A stretch of 64,000 nucleotides of DNA, from contig NZ_JBPSEH010000007.1 in NCBI RefSeq assembly GCF_051488685.1, positions 124,001-188,000 on the forward strand, read 5' to 3'. Made by a program: the position numbers and the translations under genes. Every line of letters starts with the position of its first letter. Positions within the stretch are counted from its first letter, which is position 1. The notes beneath the pieces were generated by a model, which was not told the origin of the DNA, did not search any database, and saw only the letters and a list, made by a program, of their open reading frames with translations. Positions 26,003 through 34,871 of this stretch are shown in pieces. This DNA comes from Melioribacter sp051488685. GTDB lineage: Bacteria > Bacteroidota > Ignavibacteria > Ignavibacteriales > Melioribacteraceae.

Positions 26003-29000
26003 GCACGGAAAATAAACCAATTGATAATTTGATGACTGAACTTCAGGAAAGAGCTAAAGAATTAAATTGCCTTTACACAATCGAAGATACATTAAATAGG
26101 TCTGAAATATCACTGAGGCAGGCGTTCCAGACTGTCATTAATGCGATCCCTTCAGCTTTTTTTTATTCAAATTATTGTAAAGCAAGAATTGTTTATGGCG
26201 ATATAGTTTATCAGACAGAAGAATTTACCGAAAGCAAATGGAAAATTTCTGAGGATATAAAAGTTCAGGATAAAGTTGTTGGACGTCTTGAGGTATATTA
26301 CCTGGAAGGCGTTCCTGTCAAAGAAGGTAACTTATTCTTAAAAGAAGAAATTCGTTTAATTAGAATTATTGCCGACAGACTGGGACATTTTATTCTTCAC
26401 AATAAACTTAAAAATGTCATTAATGAACTCCAAAATGCACGTCAATCCGTTGGTAAGACTGCACGAGGCGAGTGGAAAGTTGTACTTGATATGATTCGCA
26501 AAACTGATCCAAATTTATTCATGAGTTTAATGCGGAAATTACTTCATCTTTTATGCTGGAAGGGTGTAGAAGAAGCTGAACTTTTGATGAAACATACAAG
26601 TATTGCACGAAAAATTAAAATTGGTTTAAATGACGACATTATTGAAGAAGATGAAAATAAACCCTCTAAGGTGGAACGTATTGTAAATTACGACGAATAT
26701 GTAGATACAATTCAACGCTTGGCGGACGAAAATTTACCCGACGAAGTTATTTTAAGTAAAATTCAGAAGTGGATACAGGAAGATAAATCGAGTGCACTTA
26801 TTAAAGTAGTGGATAATCAGGATACATCATTGACCGAAATTGCTGAAGCACTCAGAAAATATTATCACATTGCTCCCGAGAAATTTGAATTGCCACCTCA
26901 AACCATTAAGGGTTTGAGAGTATCTTTGCTTCGTAGATTTTTTACAGACCAGCTTAATTTTATATCAATTGCAAAAGAATATGTAAAATTAACCGATTTC
27001 TATCGTCTTATCGACAAAATGATATTTCCACCTCAAAGCCATGGAAAACTTGGCGGAAAAAGTGCGGGTCTCTTTATTGCTTACCATATCCTAACAAAAG
27101 AAGCGGAAAAAAATGAATTATTGAAAAATATTAAAGTGCCAAACACATGGTATATTACTTCAGATGGAATTCTTAATTTTATGCAACACAATAACTTAGA
27201 GGAAGTATTTGAGCAAAAATATAAAGAAATTGATGAGGTTAGAATTGAATATCCTCATATAGTCCAACTCTTTAAAAATTCAGAATTTCCGACGGATATT
27301 GTAAAAGGTTTGTCAGTTGCGTTAGATGATTTCGGAGACGTGCCACTTGTAGTTCGCAGTTCAAGTTTACTTGAAGATCAGATGGATGCCTCGTTTTCAG
27401 GTAAATACAAAAGTTTATTCCTGGCTAATCAGGGGAGCAAGTCCGAGCGCCTTGCTGCTTTAATGGATGCTATAGCTGAAGTTTATGCTTCAACATTCAG
27501 TCCCGACCCAATCGAATACAGAGCAGAGCGAGGACTACTTGATTTTCACGAAGAGATGGGAATAATGATTCAGGAAGTGATAGGTAAACGTGTCGGAGAT
27601 TATTTTATACCTGCTTATGCCGGCGTAGCATTCAGCGTTAATGAATTCAGGTGGTCGCCACGTATTAAAAGGGAAGACGGGCTTTTGAGAATTGTTCCTG
27701 GCCTCGGCACAAGAGCCGTTGACAGATTGAGTGATGATTATCCGATTCTAATTTCTCCTGGTCAGCCCTCCATTCGAGTCAATGTTACTCCAGAGGAAGT
27801 GATTCGATATTCACCTAAAAAAATTGATGTAATCAATTTAAGAACTAACCAATTTGAAACAATCGATATCGATCTATTAATTAAGGAAGTAAAGCGTGAT
27901 TATCCTTCATTTGAAAATGTGTTTTCAGTGCTTGACGGCGGTATGATTAGAATGCCTTCTTTTATGGACGACGACAAAAGCGATTATGTTGTTACATTTG
28001 AAGGCCTTTTTACAAAAACGGAATTTTTAAGAAAGATGGATGCGATTCTCAAGACATTACAGACAAAAATGAAAACACCCGTTGACATCGAATTTGTATC
28101 TAACGGTAACGATCTCTATTTACTTCAATGCCGCCCCCAAAGCAGGAGTCGCGAAACAGCGGGCGATCCAATTCCGAAAGATATTCCAAAAGAAAGAATA
28201 CTTTTCAACGCAAAAAAATTTGTTTCAAATGGGAAAGTGCCAGAAATCACTCATTTAGTTTATGTTGACCCACAAAAATACTCGGAAATTTCTGACAAAA
28301 ATAAATTGTTGAAAATTGGTAGAGTAATTGGAAAGTTGAATAAAATACTTCCGAAACGAAAGTTCATTTTACTTGGACCAGGCAGATGGGGAAGCCGTGG
28401 TGATATTAAATTAGGGGTCAGTGTTACATATTCCGATATTAACAATACAGCAATGTTAATTGAAATTGCTCGTAAAAAGGGTAATTATATTCCCGACGTA
28501 TCATTTGGAACCCATTTTTTTCAGGACTTAGTAGAAGCTAATATCAGATATCTCCCTCTTTATCCAGATGACACGGGTATAGTCTTCGACGAAAAGTTTT
28601 TTAATGAATCGAAAAATATCCTTTCGGATATATTACCCGAGTATTTTTATATGGAAGATGTAGTAAAGGTTATCGATGTGCCTTCGGTGAAAGGTGGGAT
28701 GATTTTACGAGTACTAATGAACGCCGATATGGAAGAAGCTGTTGCAATTTTTTCAGATCCAACTAATGAAATAATTGGCGAAATCGAAAGTAAAACGGCT
28801 ATCGAAAATTATAATTCAAGCGACCACTGGAGATGGCGTATGAAAATGGCAGAAAATCTCGCAAAAGAGCTGGATGCCGAAAAAATGGGTGTTAAAGGTG
28901 TTTATTTGTTCGGAAGTACTAAAAATGCAGTCGCCGGACCGGGAAGCGATATTGACCTTATCATTCATATCGACGAGAAAAAATGTCCTAAAAAAGAATT

Positions 29001-29196
29001 GGAAGCCTGGTTACAAGGGTGGAGTTTATGTTTGAGCCACTTCAATTTTATGCGAACAGGTATTAAAACGGAAGGTCTTCTCGATGTGCATTTCGTAACC
29101 GACGAAGATATAAAAAACAAAACAAGCTACGCCGTTAAAATAAATACACTGACAGATGCAGCAAGACCTCTTAAAGTAATTGAAAAGTCAAATTAA
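25999..29196 (+). CDS. GAF-like / PPDK_N-like / GRWG domain / nucleotidyltransferase fusion protein
   Basis: This 1065-residue protein combines four parts. Residues 1-145 look like a GAF-type sensor (RAKELNCLYTIEDTLNRSE, later VVGRLEVYYLE and a LIRIIADRLGHFI helix). Residues 150-340 are helical and unassigned. Residues 345-740 are a PPDK_N-like ATP-grasp domain (GGKSAGLF near 351, VVRSSSLLEDQMDASFSGKY near 451). Then comes the shared domain with GPGRWGSRGD near 792 and GTHFFQDLV near 836. The last 120 residues are a minimal nucleotidyltransferase (YLFGSTKN ... GPGSDIDLII). It is a paralogue of the gene before it, with added sensor and transferase ends. Function unknown. Confidence 0.75.
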   Translation: MSTENKPIDNLMTELQERAKELNCLYTIEDTLNRSEISLRQAFQTVINAIPSAFFYSNYCKARIVYGDIVYQTEEFTESKWKISEDIKVQDKVVGRLEVYYLEGVPVKEGNLFLKEEIRLIRIIADRLGHFILHNKLKNVINELQNARQSVGKTARGEWKVVLDMIRKTDPNLFMSLMRKLLHLLCWKGVEEAELLMKHTSIARKIKIGLNDDIIEEDENKPSKVERIVNYDEYVDTIQRLADENLPDEVILSKIQKWIQEDKSSALIKVVDNQDTSLTEIAEALRKYYHIAPEKFELPPQTIKGLRVSLLRRFFTDQLNFISIAKEYVKLTDFYRLIDKMIFPPQSHGKLGGKSAGLFIAYHILTKEAEKNELLKNIKVPNTWYITSDGILNFMQHNNLEEVFEQKYKEIDEVRIEYPHIVQLFKNSEFPTDIVKGLSVALDDFGDVPLVVRSSSLLEDQMDASFSGKYKSLFLANQGSKSERLAALMDAIAEVYASTFSPDPIEYRAERGLLDFHEEMGIMIQEVIGKRVGDYFIPAYAGVAFSVNEFRWSPRIKREDGLLRIVPGLGTRAVDRLSDDYPILISPGQPSIRVNVTPEEVIRYSPKKIDVINLRTNQFETIDIDLLIKEVKRDYPSFENVFSVLDGGMIRMPSFMDDDKSDYVVTFEGLFTKTEFLRKMDAILKTLQTKMKTPVDIEFVSNGNDLYLLQCRPQSRSRETAGDPIPKDIPKERILFNAKKFVSNGKVPEITHLVYVDPQKYSEISDKNKLLKIGRVIGKLNKILPKRKFILLGPGRWGSRGDIKLGVSVTYSDINNTAMLIEIARKKGNYIPDVSFGTHFFQDLVEANIRYLPLYPDDTGIVFDEKFFNESKNILSDILPEYFYMEDVVKVIDVPSVKGGMILRVLMNADMEEAVAIFSDPTNEIIGEIESKTAIENYNSSDHWRWRMKMAENLAKELDAEKMGVKGVYLFGSTKNAVAGPGSDIDLIIHIDEKKCPKKELEAWLQGWSLCLSHFNFMRTGIKTEGLLDVHFVTDEDIKNKTSYAVKINTLTDAARPLKVIEKSN

Positions 29197-30018
29197 TATT
29201 CTCACTGCTTCCTCGGGTGCTGCCGGGTCGAACCTTATTAACGATAATTTCGACTTATGGTACGAAGCGTTAAAACAATAAGTCCTGCCGATCCTATCGC
29301 TCCACGAGCCGCTTAATTCAGAAGATTCGTGTATATGGCCATGCAATGTTATTAAGGGTTGTTTTATCTCTATTAATTTTCGAACAGCAATACTTCCAAC
29401 ATGTTTGTCAGTTTCCAGATGATTTATTTTGACTGATTTAATTACGTCGAGTTTTGTATTGTAGGGAGGCGTATGAAAAAGAATTATTGAATTTGAAAGG
29501 TCTCTGTTCCCGAGATAACTTCGAAGGTCGTCTTTTATAGTGGAATATTTGAAGTCGTATTCATCACGTTCAATTGTAAAGTACCCATCTTCTGGAGATA
29601 TACAGCCTGGTTCTGTGTATCTCGAAACATCGTACTTATCCCAGTCTTTTATTCGAAAAGGAGTTGGTGGGACATATGAATAACCATAAAAGTCATACTT
29701 TTCTATGGTTTCCTTTCTAAGGTTCAAGTAGGAGATTAAATTTTCATTTGACAATTCTTCGATCTCTTTTTCAAATCTTCTCGGGTCATCGTTGCCCATT
29801 ATCAAGAGAAATTTTGGATAGTCGTTTTTTATTATTTTTCTTAAATCGATTAGCCTTTGTTTAAAATAATCGGTAATAAAGTTTTGGCTCGATATTCCGT
29901 GTGGTAGAATGTCGCCACCTATCAAAATTACATTTGGCTTTTCCTTAATAATCCGAAAGAATAATTTATCGTAGAGGTCTATCCGTCCGTGTAAATCGGA
30001 AACATGGAAACAAACCAA
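29188..30018 (-). CDS. Calcineurin-like metallophosphoesterase
   Basis: The dimetal phosphoesterase motifs appear in order: SDLHG (8-11), GGDILPHG, MGNDD, FHTPP and HGHIHES. Length 276 fits a stand-alone cytoplasmic phosphoesterase; the substrate is unknown. Its 3' end overlaps the fusion-protein gene by nine bases tail to tail. It is divergent from the his operon. The operon's HisB seems to lack an active phosphatase domain, so a role in histidinol-phosphate cleavage is conceivable, but only by position. Confidence 0.85.
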   Translation of the reverse strand: MVCFHVSDLHGRIDLYDKLFFRIIKEKPNVILIGGDILPHGISSQNFITDYFKQRLIDLRKIIKNDYPKFLLIMGNDDPRRFEKEIEELSNENLISYLNLRKETIEKYDFYGYSYVPPTPFRIKDWDKYDVSRYTEPGCISPEDGYFTIERDEYDFKYSTIKDDLRSYLGNRDLSNSIILFHTPPYNTKLDVIKSVKINHLETDKHVGSIAVRKLIEIKQPLITLHGHIHESSELSGSWSDRIGRTYCFNASYHKSKLSLIRFDPAAPEEAVRILI

Positions 30019-30038
30019 TGTTAATCCTTTTTTTTGTT

Positions 30039-30070
30039 TTGTATCTTTATATAAAGTTTGTTACATTTTG
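30039..30070 (+). promoter_or_regulatory. Candidate promoter of the his operon
   Basis: TTG at 30039-30041 and TACATTTTG at 30062-30070 are 20 bases apart, close to the Bacteroidota -33/-7 layout, with one extra T in the -7 box. It lies 20 bases before the leader-peptide start. Confidence 0.5.
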
Positions 30071-30089
30071 TACCAAAATAAAAAAATTT

Positions 30090-30164
30090 ATGAAAAGAAA
30101 AATTCATACCGGTAAGTGGCATCATCATTACTTTTACTACTTCAGTAGCGCCGGTATGCTATAA
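30090..30164 (+). CDS. hisL: Histidine operon leader peptide
   Basis: A 24-codon frame from ATG 30090 to TAA 30162-30164. It has His at codon 6 and three consecutive His codons (CAT CAT CAT, 30120-30128 region), followed by an aromatic cluster (Tyr/Phe). It sits directly upstream of alternative hairpins and the hisG start, which is the classical design for ribosome-mediated attenuation: a ribosome stalled at the His run when charged tRNA-His is scarce should favour readthrough. No Shine-Dalgarno is visible. Confidence 0.9.
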   Translation: MKRKIHTGKWHHHYFYYFSSAGML

Positions 30165-30216
30165 ATAAAATACTGAAAAATTTAATTGACCCCGGCGCAT
30201 GTCGGGGTTTTTTTTT
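30105..30216 (+). promoter_or_regulatory. his attenuator (alternative hairpins and terminator)
   Basis: Four segments are visible. Segment 1, CATACCGG (30105-30112), pairs with CCGGTATG (30151-30158). Segment 2, GCGCCGG (30148-30154), also pairs with CCGGCGC (30192-30198), the antiterminator. Segments 3 and 4, ACCCCGGC (30189-30196) and GTCGGGGT (30201-30208), form the terminator around GCAT, followed by nine T residues (30208-30216). A ribosome stalled at the His codons would cover segment 1 and free segment 2 to block the terminator. Confidence 0.92.
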
Positions 30217-30228
30217 ATGGGAGATAAA

Positions 30229-31098
30229 ATGGTAAACGGAAACCTTAAACTTGCATTACAAAAAAACGGCAGGCTTACGGAAAAGTCAATTAATCTCCTC
30301 AAAAGCTGTGATATCGATATTGAGGAATATTCATCCAGACTAATAATCACTGCCAGAAACTACAATCTTGATATTTTATTGTTGCGAGACGACGATATAC
30401 CGGAATATGTTAAGGACGGAGTTGCTGATATTGGAATTGTAGGAGAGGATGTGCTCTATGAAAAAAAAGCTAATGTGGACGTAATCAGAAAATTGGGTTA
30501 CGGTAAATGTCAGCTTTCACTGGCAATACCTGAAAATCAAACACTTGAAAAGATATCCGACCTTAACGGCAAAAGAATAGCAACTTCCTACCCCAACATT
30601 CTTAAAAGCTTTTTAACGCAAAATAATATCAATGCAACTGTAGTGGAAATAAGCGGCTCTGTAGAAATTGCACCTTCTCTTGGAGTAGCTGACTATATCT
30701 GTGATCTCGTTTCAACTGGGAATACGCTTAAGTTTAATAAACTCAAAAAGTCTATTGATATTTTTTCATCGCAGGCCGTCTTGATTGCCAATAGGTATAT
30801 AGAGAAAGACGCTGAGAAAAAATCACAACTTGATAATTTGCTCGTAAGAATCGATTCTGCTCTTACCGCACGCAAATCGAAATACTTAATGATGAACGCT
30901 CCCAAAAGTTCACTTGAAAAAATTGAAGAAATTATTCCTTCACTGAAAAGCCCCACAATTTTACCATTAGCAGACCCGGAAATGGTAGCTGTCCACGCAG
31001 TGATTCCTACAAACAAATTCTGGGAAATTTACAAGGACCTTAAAGATGCTGGGGCATCAGGAATTTTATTATTACCAATAGATAATATGATAGTATGA
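30229..31098 (+). CDS. hisG: ATP phosphoribosyltransferase (long form)
   Basis: HisG joins ATP and PRPP in the first step of histidine synthesis. It is the long form (289 residues) with a C-terminal regulatory ACT-like domain (VIPTNKFWEIYKDLKDAGASGILLLP), so no HisZ partner is needed and histidine feedback is expected. Upstream in-frame ATGs at 30199 and 30217 are rejected: the first lies inside the terminator hairpin, while the ATG at 30229 follows GGGAG (30219-30223) at a good distance. First structural gene of the his operon, overlapping hisD by four bases. Confidence 0.95.
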   Translation: MVNGNLKLALQKNGRLTEKSINLLKSCDIDIEEYSSRLIITARNYNLDILLLRDDDIPEYVKDGVADIGIVGEDVLYEKKANVDVIRKLGYGKCQLSLAIPENQTLEKISDLNGKRIATSYPNILKSFLTQNNINATVVEISGSVEIAPSLGVADYICDLVSTGNTLKFNKLKKSIDIFSSQAVLIANRYIEKDAEKKSQLDNLLVRIDSALTARKSKYLMMNAPKSSLEKIEEIIPSLKSPTILPLADPEMVAVHAVIPTNKFWEIYKDLKDAGASGILLLPIDNMIV

Positions 31099-32366
31099 AA
31101 ATATTATATTATAACAAGCTCACAAAAGAAGAACGGGAAAAATTATTAAAGAGGTCGGCCATCAAAACGGACGATGTCTACGAATATATTTTACCCGTAC
31201 TGAAAGATATCAAAAAAAATGGAATGAAAGCTGTTATCAAATACGCACGAAAGTTTGACAATATTAAAAACAAAAATTTACTGATCTCCAAAAGTGAATT
31301 GAAAAGCTCGGCCGAGTTACTCGATCGTAAGACTAAAGCTGCAATTGATACGGCAATTAAAAATATCACACGTTTCCATAAGTTACAGTACCCCACAGGT
31401 TATAAAGTCGAGACTATGCCAGGTGTCGAATGCAGCAGAACTTTCATCCCAATTGAAAAAGTTGGATTGTACATTCCGGGCGGAAGCGCCGTCTTGTTCT
31501 CGACTTTGCTGATGCTCGCAATTCCGGCTCATATTGCAGGTTGCCAAAAAATAATTGTCGCTTCTCCTGTAGGAGATAAGATAGATCCAGCTTTAGCTTA
31601 TGCAGCTTACAAATTGAAAGTAGACGAGTTTTATAATGTTGGGGGTGCTCAAGCAGTAGGCATGCTGGCATTTGTCCACAAAGTTGACAAGATATTCGGG
31701 CCTGGTAATCAATTTGTAACTGCGGCTAAATCGTTGATAAGTATTGATCCCGATGGATGCGCTATCGATATGCCGGCAGGCCCAAGCGAAGTTTTGGTAA
31801 TTGCAGATAAACATGCCGAAGCTTCATTTATTGCTGCCGATTTACTTTCACAGGCAGAGCACGGCGCCGATTCTCAAGTATTTTTGATTACCAATAGCGA
31901 TAAACTTGCCCACGATGTTTCAAAAGAAATTAATGCCCAATTGAAAGATCTACCAAGGAATGAGATTGCACAAAGAGCGTTAAAACATTCTAAAATTATT
32001 GTCGTATCGAAAATTGAAACTGCTTTCGAAATATCAAACGATTATGCGCCGGAACATTTAATACTGAACCTGAAAAATGCAACAAAATATAAACGCCTTG
32101 TTAAAAATGCCGGCTCGGTCTTTGTCGGAGCTTTTTCTCCAGAAAGCGCCGGCGACTATGCATCAGGGACTAATCACTCGTTACCAACTTATGGATATGC
32201 AAAATCGTATAGCGGCGTCACTGTAGAATCGTTTATGAAGTCGGTTACATTTCAGAAATTATCCAGACGGGGATTGACTAATCTTGCTCCAACAATAATT
32301 ACTATGGCTGAAAAAGAAAATCTTCAAGCACACGCAAATGCAATCAAAATAAGGTTGAAAAAATGA
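31095..32366 (+). CDS. hisD: Histidinol dehydrogenase
   Basis: HisD oxidises histidinol to histidine in two NAD-dependent steps. Recognisable parts are GLYIPGG near 122, the IFGPGNQFVTAAK region, the DMPAGPSEVLVIAD stretch, and the Zn/catalytic QAEHGADSQ with Gln and His. ASGTNHSLPTYGYAKSYSGV near the end is also typical. Length 423 is usual. It overlaps hisG and hisC by four bases each (ATGA), so translation is coupled along the operon. Confidence 0.96.
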   Translation: MKILYYNKLTKEEREKLLKRSAIKTDDVYEYILPVLKDIKKNGMKAVIKYARKFDNIKNKNLLISKSELKSSAELLDRKTKAAIDTAIKNITRFHKLQYPTGYKVETMPGVECSRTFIPIEKVGLYIPGGSAVLFSTLLMLAIPAHIAGCQKIIVASPVGDKIDPALAYAAYKLKVDEFYNVGGAQAVGMLAFVHKVDKIFGPGNQFVTAAKSLISIDPDGCAIDMPAGPSEVLVIADKHAEASFIAADLLSQAEHGADSQVFLITNSDKLAHDVSKEINAQLKDLPRNEIAQRALKHSKIIVVSKIETAFEISNDYAPEHLILNLKNATKYKRLVKNAGSVFVGAFSPESAGDYASGTNHSLPTYGYAKSYSGVTVESFMKSVTFQKLSRRGLTNLAPTIITMAEKENLQAHANAIKIRLKK

Positions 32367-33412
32367 ATATCGAAAAACTTGTTAGAAAAAATATTCTCAA
32401 TTTAAAACCGTATACTTCTGCTCGACAATCACATATGGAAGGTGTATTACTCGATGCAAATGAAAATAGTTTTGGCAGCGTAGTAGATGAATTTAAGAGT
32501 TCTAATTTCAACCGTTATCCAGATCCATTTCAGAAAGCGTTGAGGAAAAAAACAAGTGATTACCTTGGCATTTCAGAGTCTAATCTCATCTTCGGAGTCG
32601 GGTCGGATGAAATTATCGACCTTTTAATTCGCACCTTTTGCGAACCCCGAATTGATAATGTTGTTGTCTGCGAGCCCACATACGGAATGTATAGGGTAGC
32701 TTGCGATATCAATAATGTAGATGTAATAAACGCTCCATTGAATGATAAATATGACGTCGAATATGAAACTGTTCTTTCTCACATAGATAATAATACAAAG
32801 ATTCTATTCCTTTGTTCGCCTAATAATCCCACTTCGAATTTACTCGATAAAAATGTAATCAGAAAATTAATCTCAGAACTAAATCTAATTGTTGTGATTG
32901 ACGAAGCTTATATAGATTTTGCAAACGATGAGGGCTTTCTAAAAGAAGCTACAACACTACCCAATTTAGTTGTTATGCGAACTTTTTCAAAAGCATGGGG
33001 CATGGCTGGACTGCGATGTGGATATTGCGTTGCCCACGAGGAAATCATAAGCTTTCTCTTTAAAGTAAAGATGCCATATAATATTAATAAATTAACCGCT
33101 ATGACAGTTACAAAAGCTATTGATAATGCAGCCTTAAAAGAGCAATATGTAAAAGAGATTATGGCACAGCGTGAATTTTTATTCCATCAACTGAAAAGAA
33201 ATAAAAAAGTAATTAATGTATTGCCTACCGATACCAATTTTATTTCTTTTAAAGTCGAAAATCCCCGGGAAGTATACAATTATCTCGAAAAAAACGGGGT
33301 CATCATTAGAGATAGGAGTAATCAGTATAATTTCCAGGGCTATCTAAGAGTGACTGTGGGAACTCCGAGTGAGAACGAATTATTCTTAAAAAAGCTTGAT
33401 GAAATATTATGA
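32363..33412 (+). CDS. hisC: Histidinol-phosphate aminotransferase
   Basis: A PLP enzyme (fold type I) that aminates imidazole-acetol phosphate with glutamate. The Schiff-base Lys is in TFSKAWGMAGLRCGY, and CSPNNPTSN and the VVIDEAYIDF Asp/Tyr motif are present. Length 349 is normal. It overlaps hisD and hisB by four bases each. Confidence 0.95.
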   Translation: MNIEKLVRKNILNLKPYTSARQSHMEGVLLDANENSFGSVVDEFKSSNFNRYPDPFQKALRKKTSDYLGISESNLIFGVGSDEIIDLLIRTFCEPRIDNVVVCEPTYGMYRVACDINNVDVINAPLNDKYDVEYETVLSHIDNNTKILFLCSPNNPTSNLLDKNVIRKLISELNLIVVIDEAYIDFANDEGFLKEATTLPNLVVMRTFSKAWGMAGLRCGYCVAHEEIISFLFKVKMPYNINKLTAMTVTKAIDNAALKEQYVKEIMAQREFLFHQLKRNKKVINVLPTDTNFISFKVENPREVYNYLEKNGVIIRDRSNQYNFQGYLRVTVGTPSENELFLKKLDEIL

Positions 33413-34287
33413 AGAAAATTTATATCGACCCTGATTTTTTTTATATGAATACAAAAGCCTCTCAAGGACTACTCAGAGCTTTATTGCTTTTAAAGGAATA
33501 TTCATATTCGATTGAAAGCGATACTGAAAAAATAAATCCACAAATACTCGACTTTCTTAACAGAAACGATCTACAAATTTTAAGGTGTAATCCAGAAGAA
33601 CCGTCAATTAAAATTCTCATTAAAGGAAGGGCAACGAGGAATGTTTTTACGACGGGTAAAAATAATAAGAGCTTGTTAGAAATTGTTAATAAGATATTGA
33701 AAAAAAGTAGAAGCGCAAAAATTGAGCGTAGAACTAAAGAGACCGAGATTAAAATTGAAGTTGATATCGATGGCGAAGGAAAATCGAAGATTGAAACCGG
33801 TATTGGATTTTTTGATCATATGCTCGATCAAATAGCACGCCACTCAAACATTAATCTAAAAGTCAAGGTTAAAGGCGATCTAAATGTGGACGAGCATCAT
33901 ACAGTGGAAGATACAGGCATTGCATTAGGAGAAGCGATCAGGAAAGCGCTTGGCGACAAAAAGGGTATTAAACGATTTGGTTATTTTTTGCCGATGGACG
34001 ACTCGATTGCTAAATGTGCCATAGACCTCAGTGGCAGAAACTATCTTAATTTCAAATGCAAATTTGAGCGTGAAAAAGTGGGGCAGTTCCCAACAGAATT
34101 GACGGAAGAATTTTTTAGAGGGATGGCACTTGGAATGATGGCAAATATTTATCTCGAAGCTAAAGGCAAAAACGATCATCACAAAATCGAATCGATGTTC
34201 AAAGCGTTTGCAAAGTCGTTAAACGAAGCCTTCAGATTGGATGAACGAGCGAAAGGTCAACTTCCATCAACTAAGGGTAAATTATGA
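33409..34287 (+). CDS. hisB: Imidazoleglycerol-phosphate dehydratase with degenerate N-terminal HAD domain
   Basis: Residues from about 105 on are a full dehydratase domain, with the metal-binding EHHTVEDTG and KNDHHKIES motifs and FFDHMLDQIARH. This part reads much like the C-terminal half of bifunctional HisB of the E. coli type. The first 100 residues occupy the place of the HAD histidinol-phosphatase domain (about 165 residues in E. coli). IDPD keeps the two Asp of motif I, but the TNQ motif and the Cys-rich zinc loop are missing, and the place of GDRATDI reads KGRATRN. The phosphatase is therefore probably inactive. Confidence 0.9.
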   Translation: MKKIYIDPDFFYMNTKASQGLLRALLLLKEYSYSIESDTEKINPQILDFLNRNDLQILRCNPEEPSIKILIKGRATRNVFTTGKNNKSLLEIVNKILKKSRSAKIERRTKETEIKIEVDIDGEGKSKIETGIGFFDHMLDQIARHSNINLKVKVKGDLNVDEHHTVEDTGIALGEAIRKALGDKKGIKRFGYFLPMDDSIAKCAIDLSGRNYLNFKCKFEREKVGQFPTELTEEFFRGMALGMMANIYLEAKGKNDHHKIESMFKAFAKSLNEAFRLDERAKGQLPSTKGKL

Positions 34288-34871
34288 TTGCTTTGATTGA
34301 TTACGGCTCAGGGAATATTCAGTCAGTTAAAAACGCCCTCGATGATCTTCAGGTCGACTATATTGTAACCAGCAGAGAGAGCGATATTTTGAAATGCGAC
34401 AAAATCATATTCCCGGGTGTTGGCGAAGCATCCTTTGCGATAAGAAAATTACATCTTCTAAATCTCTTTACGATGTTAAGGATTACAAAAAAACCTCTTC
34501 TCGGCATTTGTCTTGGAATGCAATTGTTGACCGCAAAATCGAAAGAGGGAAATGTTTGTTGCCTGAGTATTATCGATACCACTACAGAGATGTTCGAGCC
34601 TTCGAAAGTTAAAGTACCGCATATGGGATGGAATAGAGTCGAAATTATTAGTAAATCTCCTCTCTTCGATGGAATAGAAAATAATTCATATTTTTATTTT
34701 GCACATTCGTTCTATGTGCCACAAAACGAAAATACAATCGCAATTTCAGAATACGGTGTAAAATTTTCTGCTGCCATTGAAAAGGATAATTTTTACGGTG
34801 TGCAATTTCATCCTGAAAAATCGGGAGAGAAAGGAATAAAAATTTTAAAAAACTTCATTGAAAAATGTTAA
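34284..34871 (+). CDS. hisH: Imidazole glycerol phosphate synthase, glutaminase subunit
   Basis: HisH releases ammonia from glutamine for HisF. It is a class I amidotransferase of 195 residues with the oxyanion strand near FPGVGEA, the nucleophile in GICLGMQLL and the His/Glu dyad in VQFHPEKSGEKG. Overlaps hisB by four bases and hisA by seven. Confidence 0.95.
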   Translation: MIALIDYGSGNIQSVKNALDDLQVDYIVTSRESDILKCDKIIFPGVGEASFAIRKLHLLNLFTMLRITKKPLLGICLGMQLLTAKSKEGNVCCLSIIDTTTEMFEPSKVKVPHMGWNRVEIISKSPLFDGIENNSYFYFAHSFYVPQNENTIAISEYGVKFSAAIEKDNFYGVQFHPEKSGEKGIKILKNFIEKC

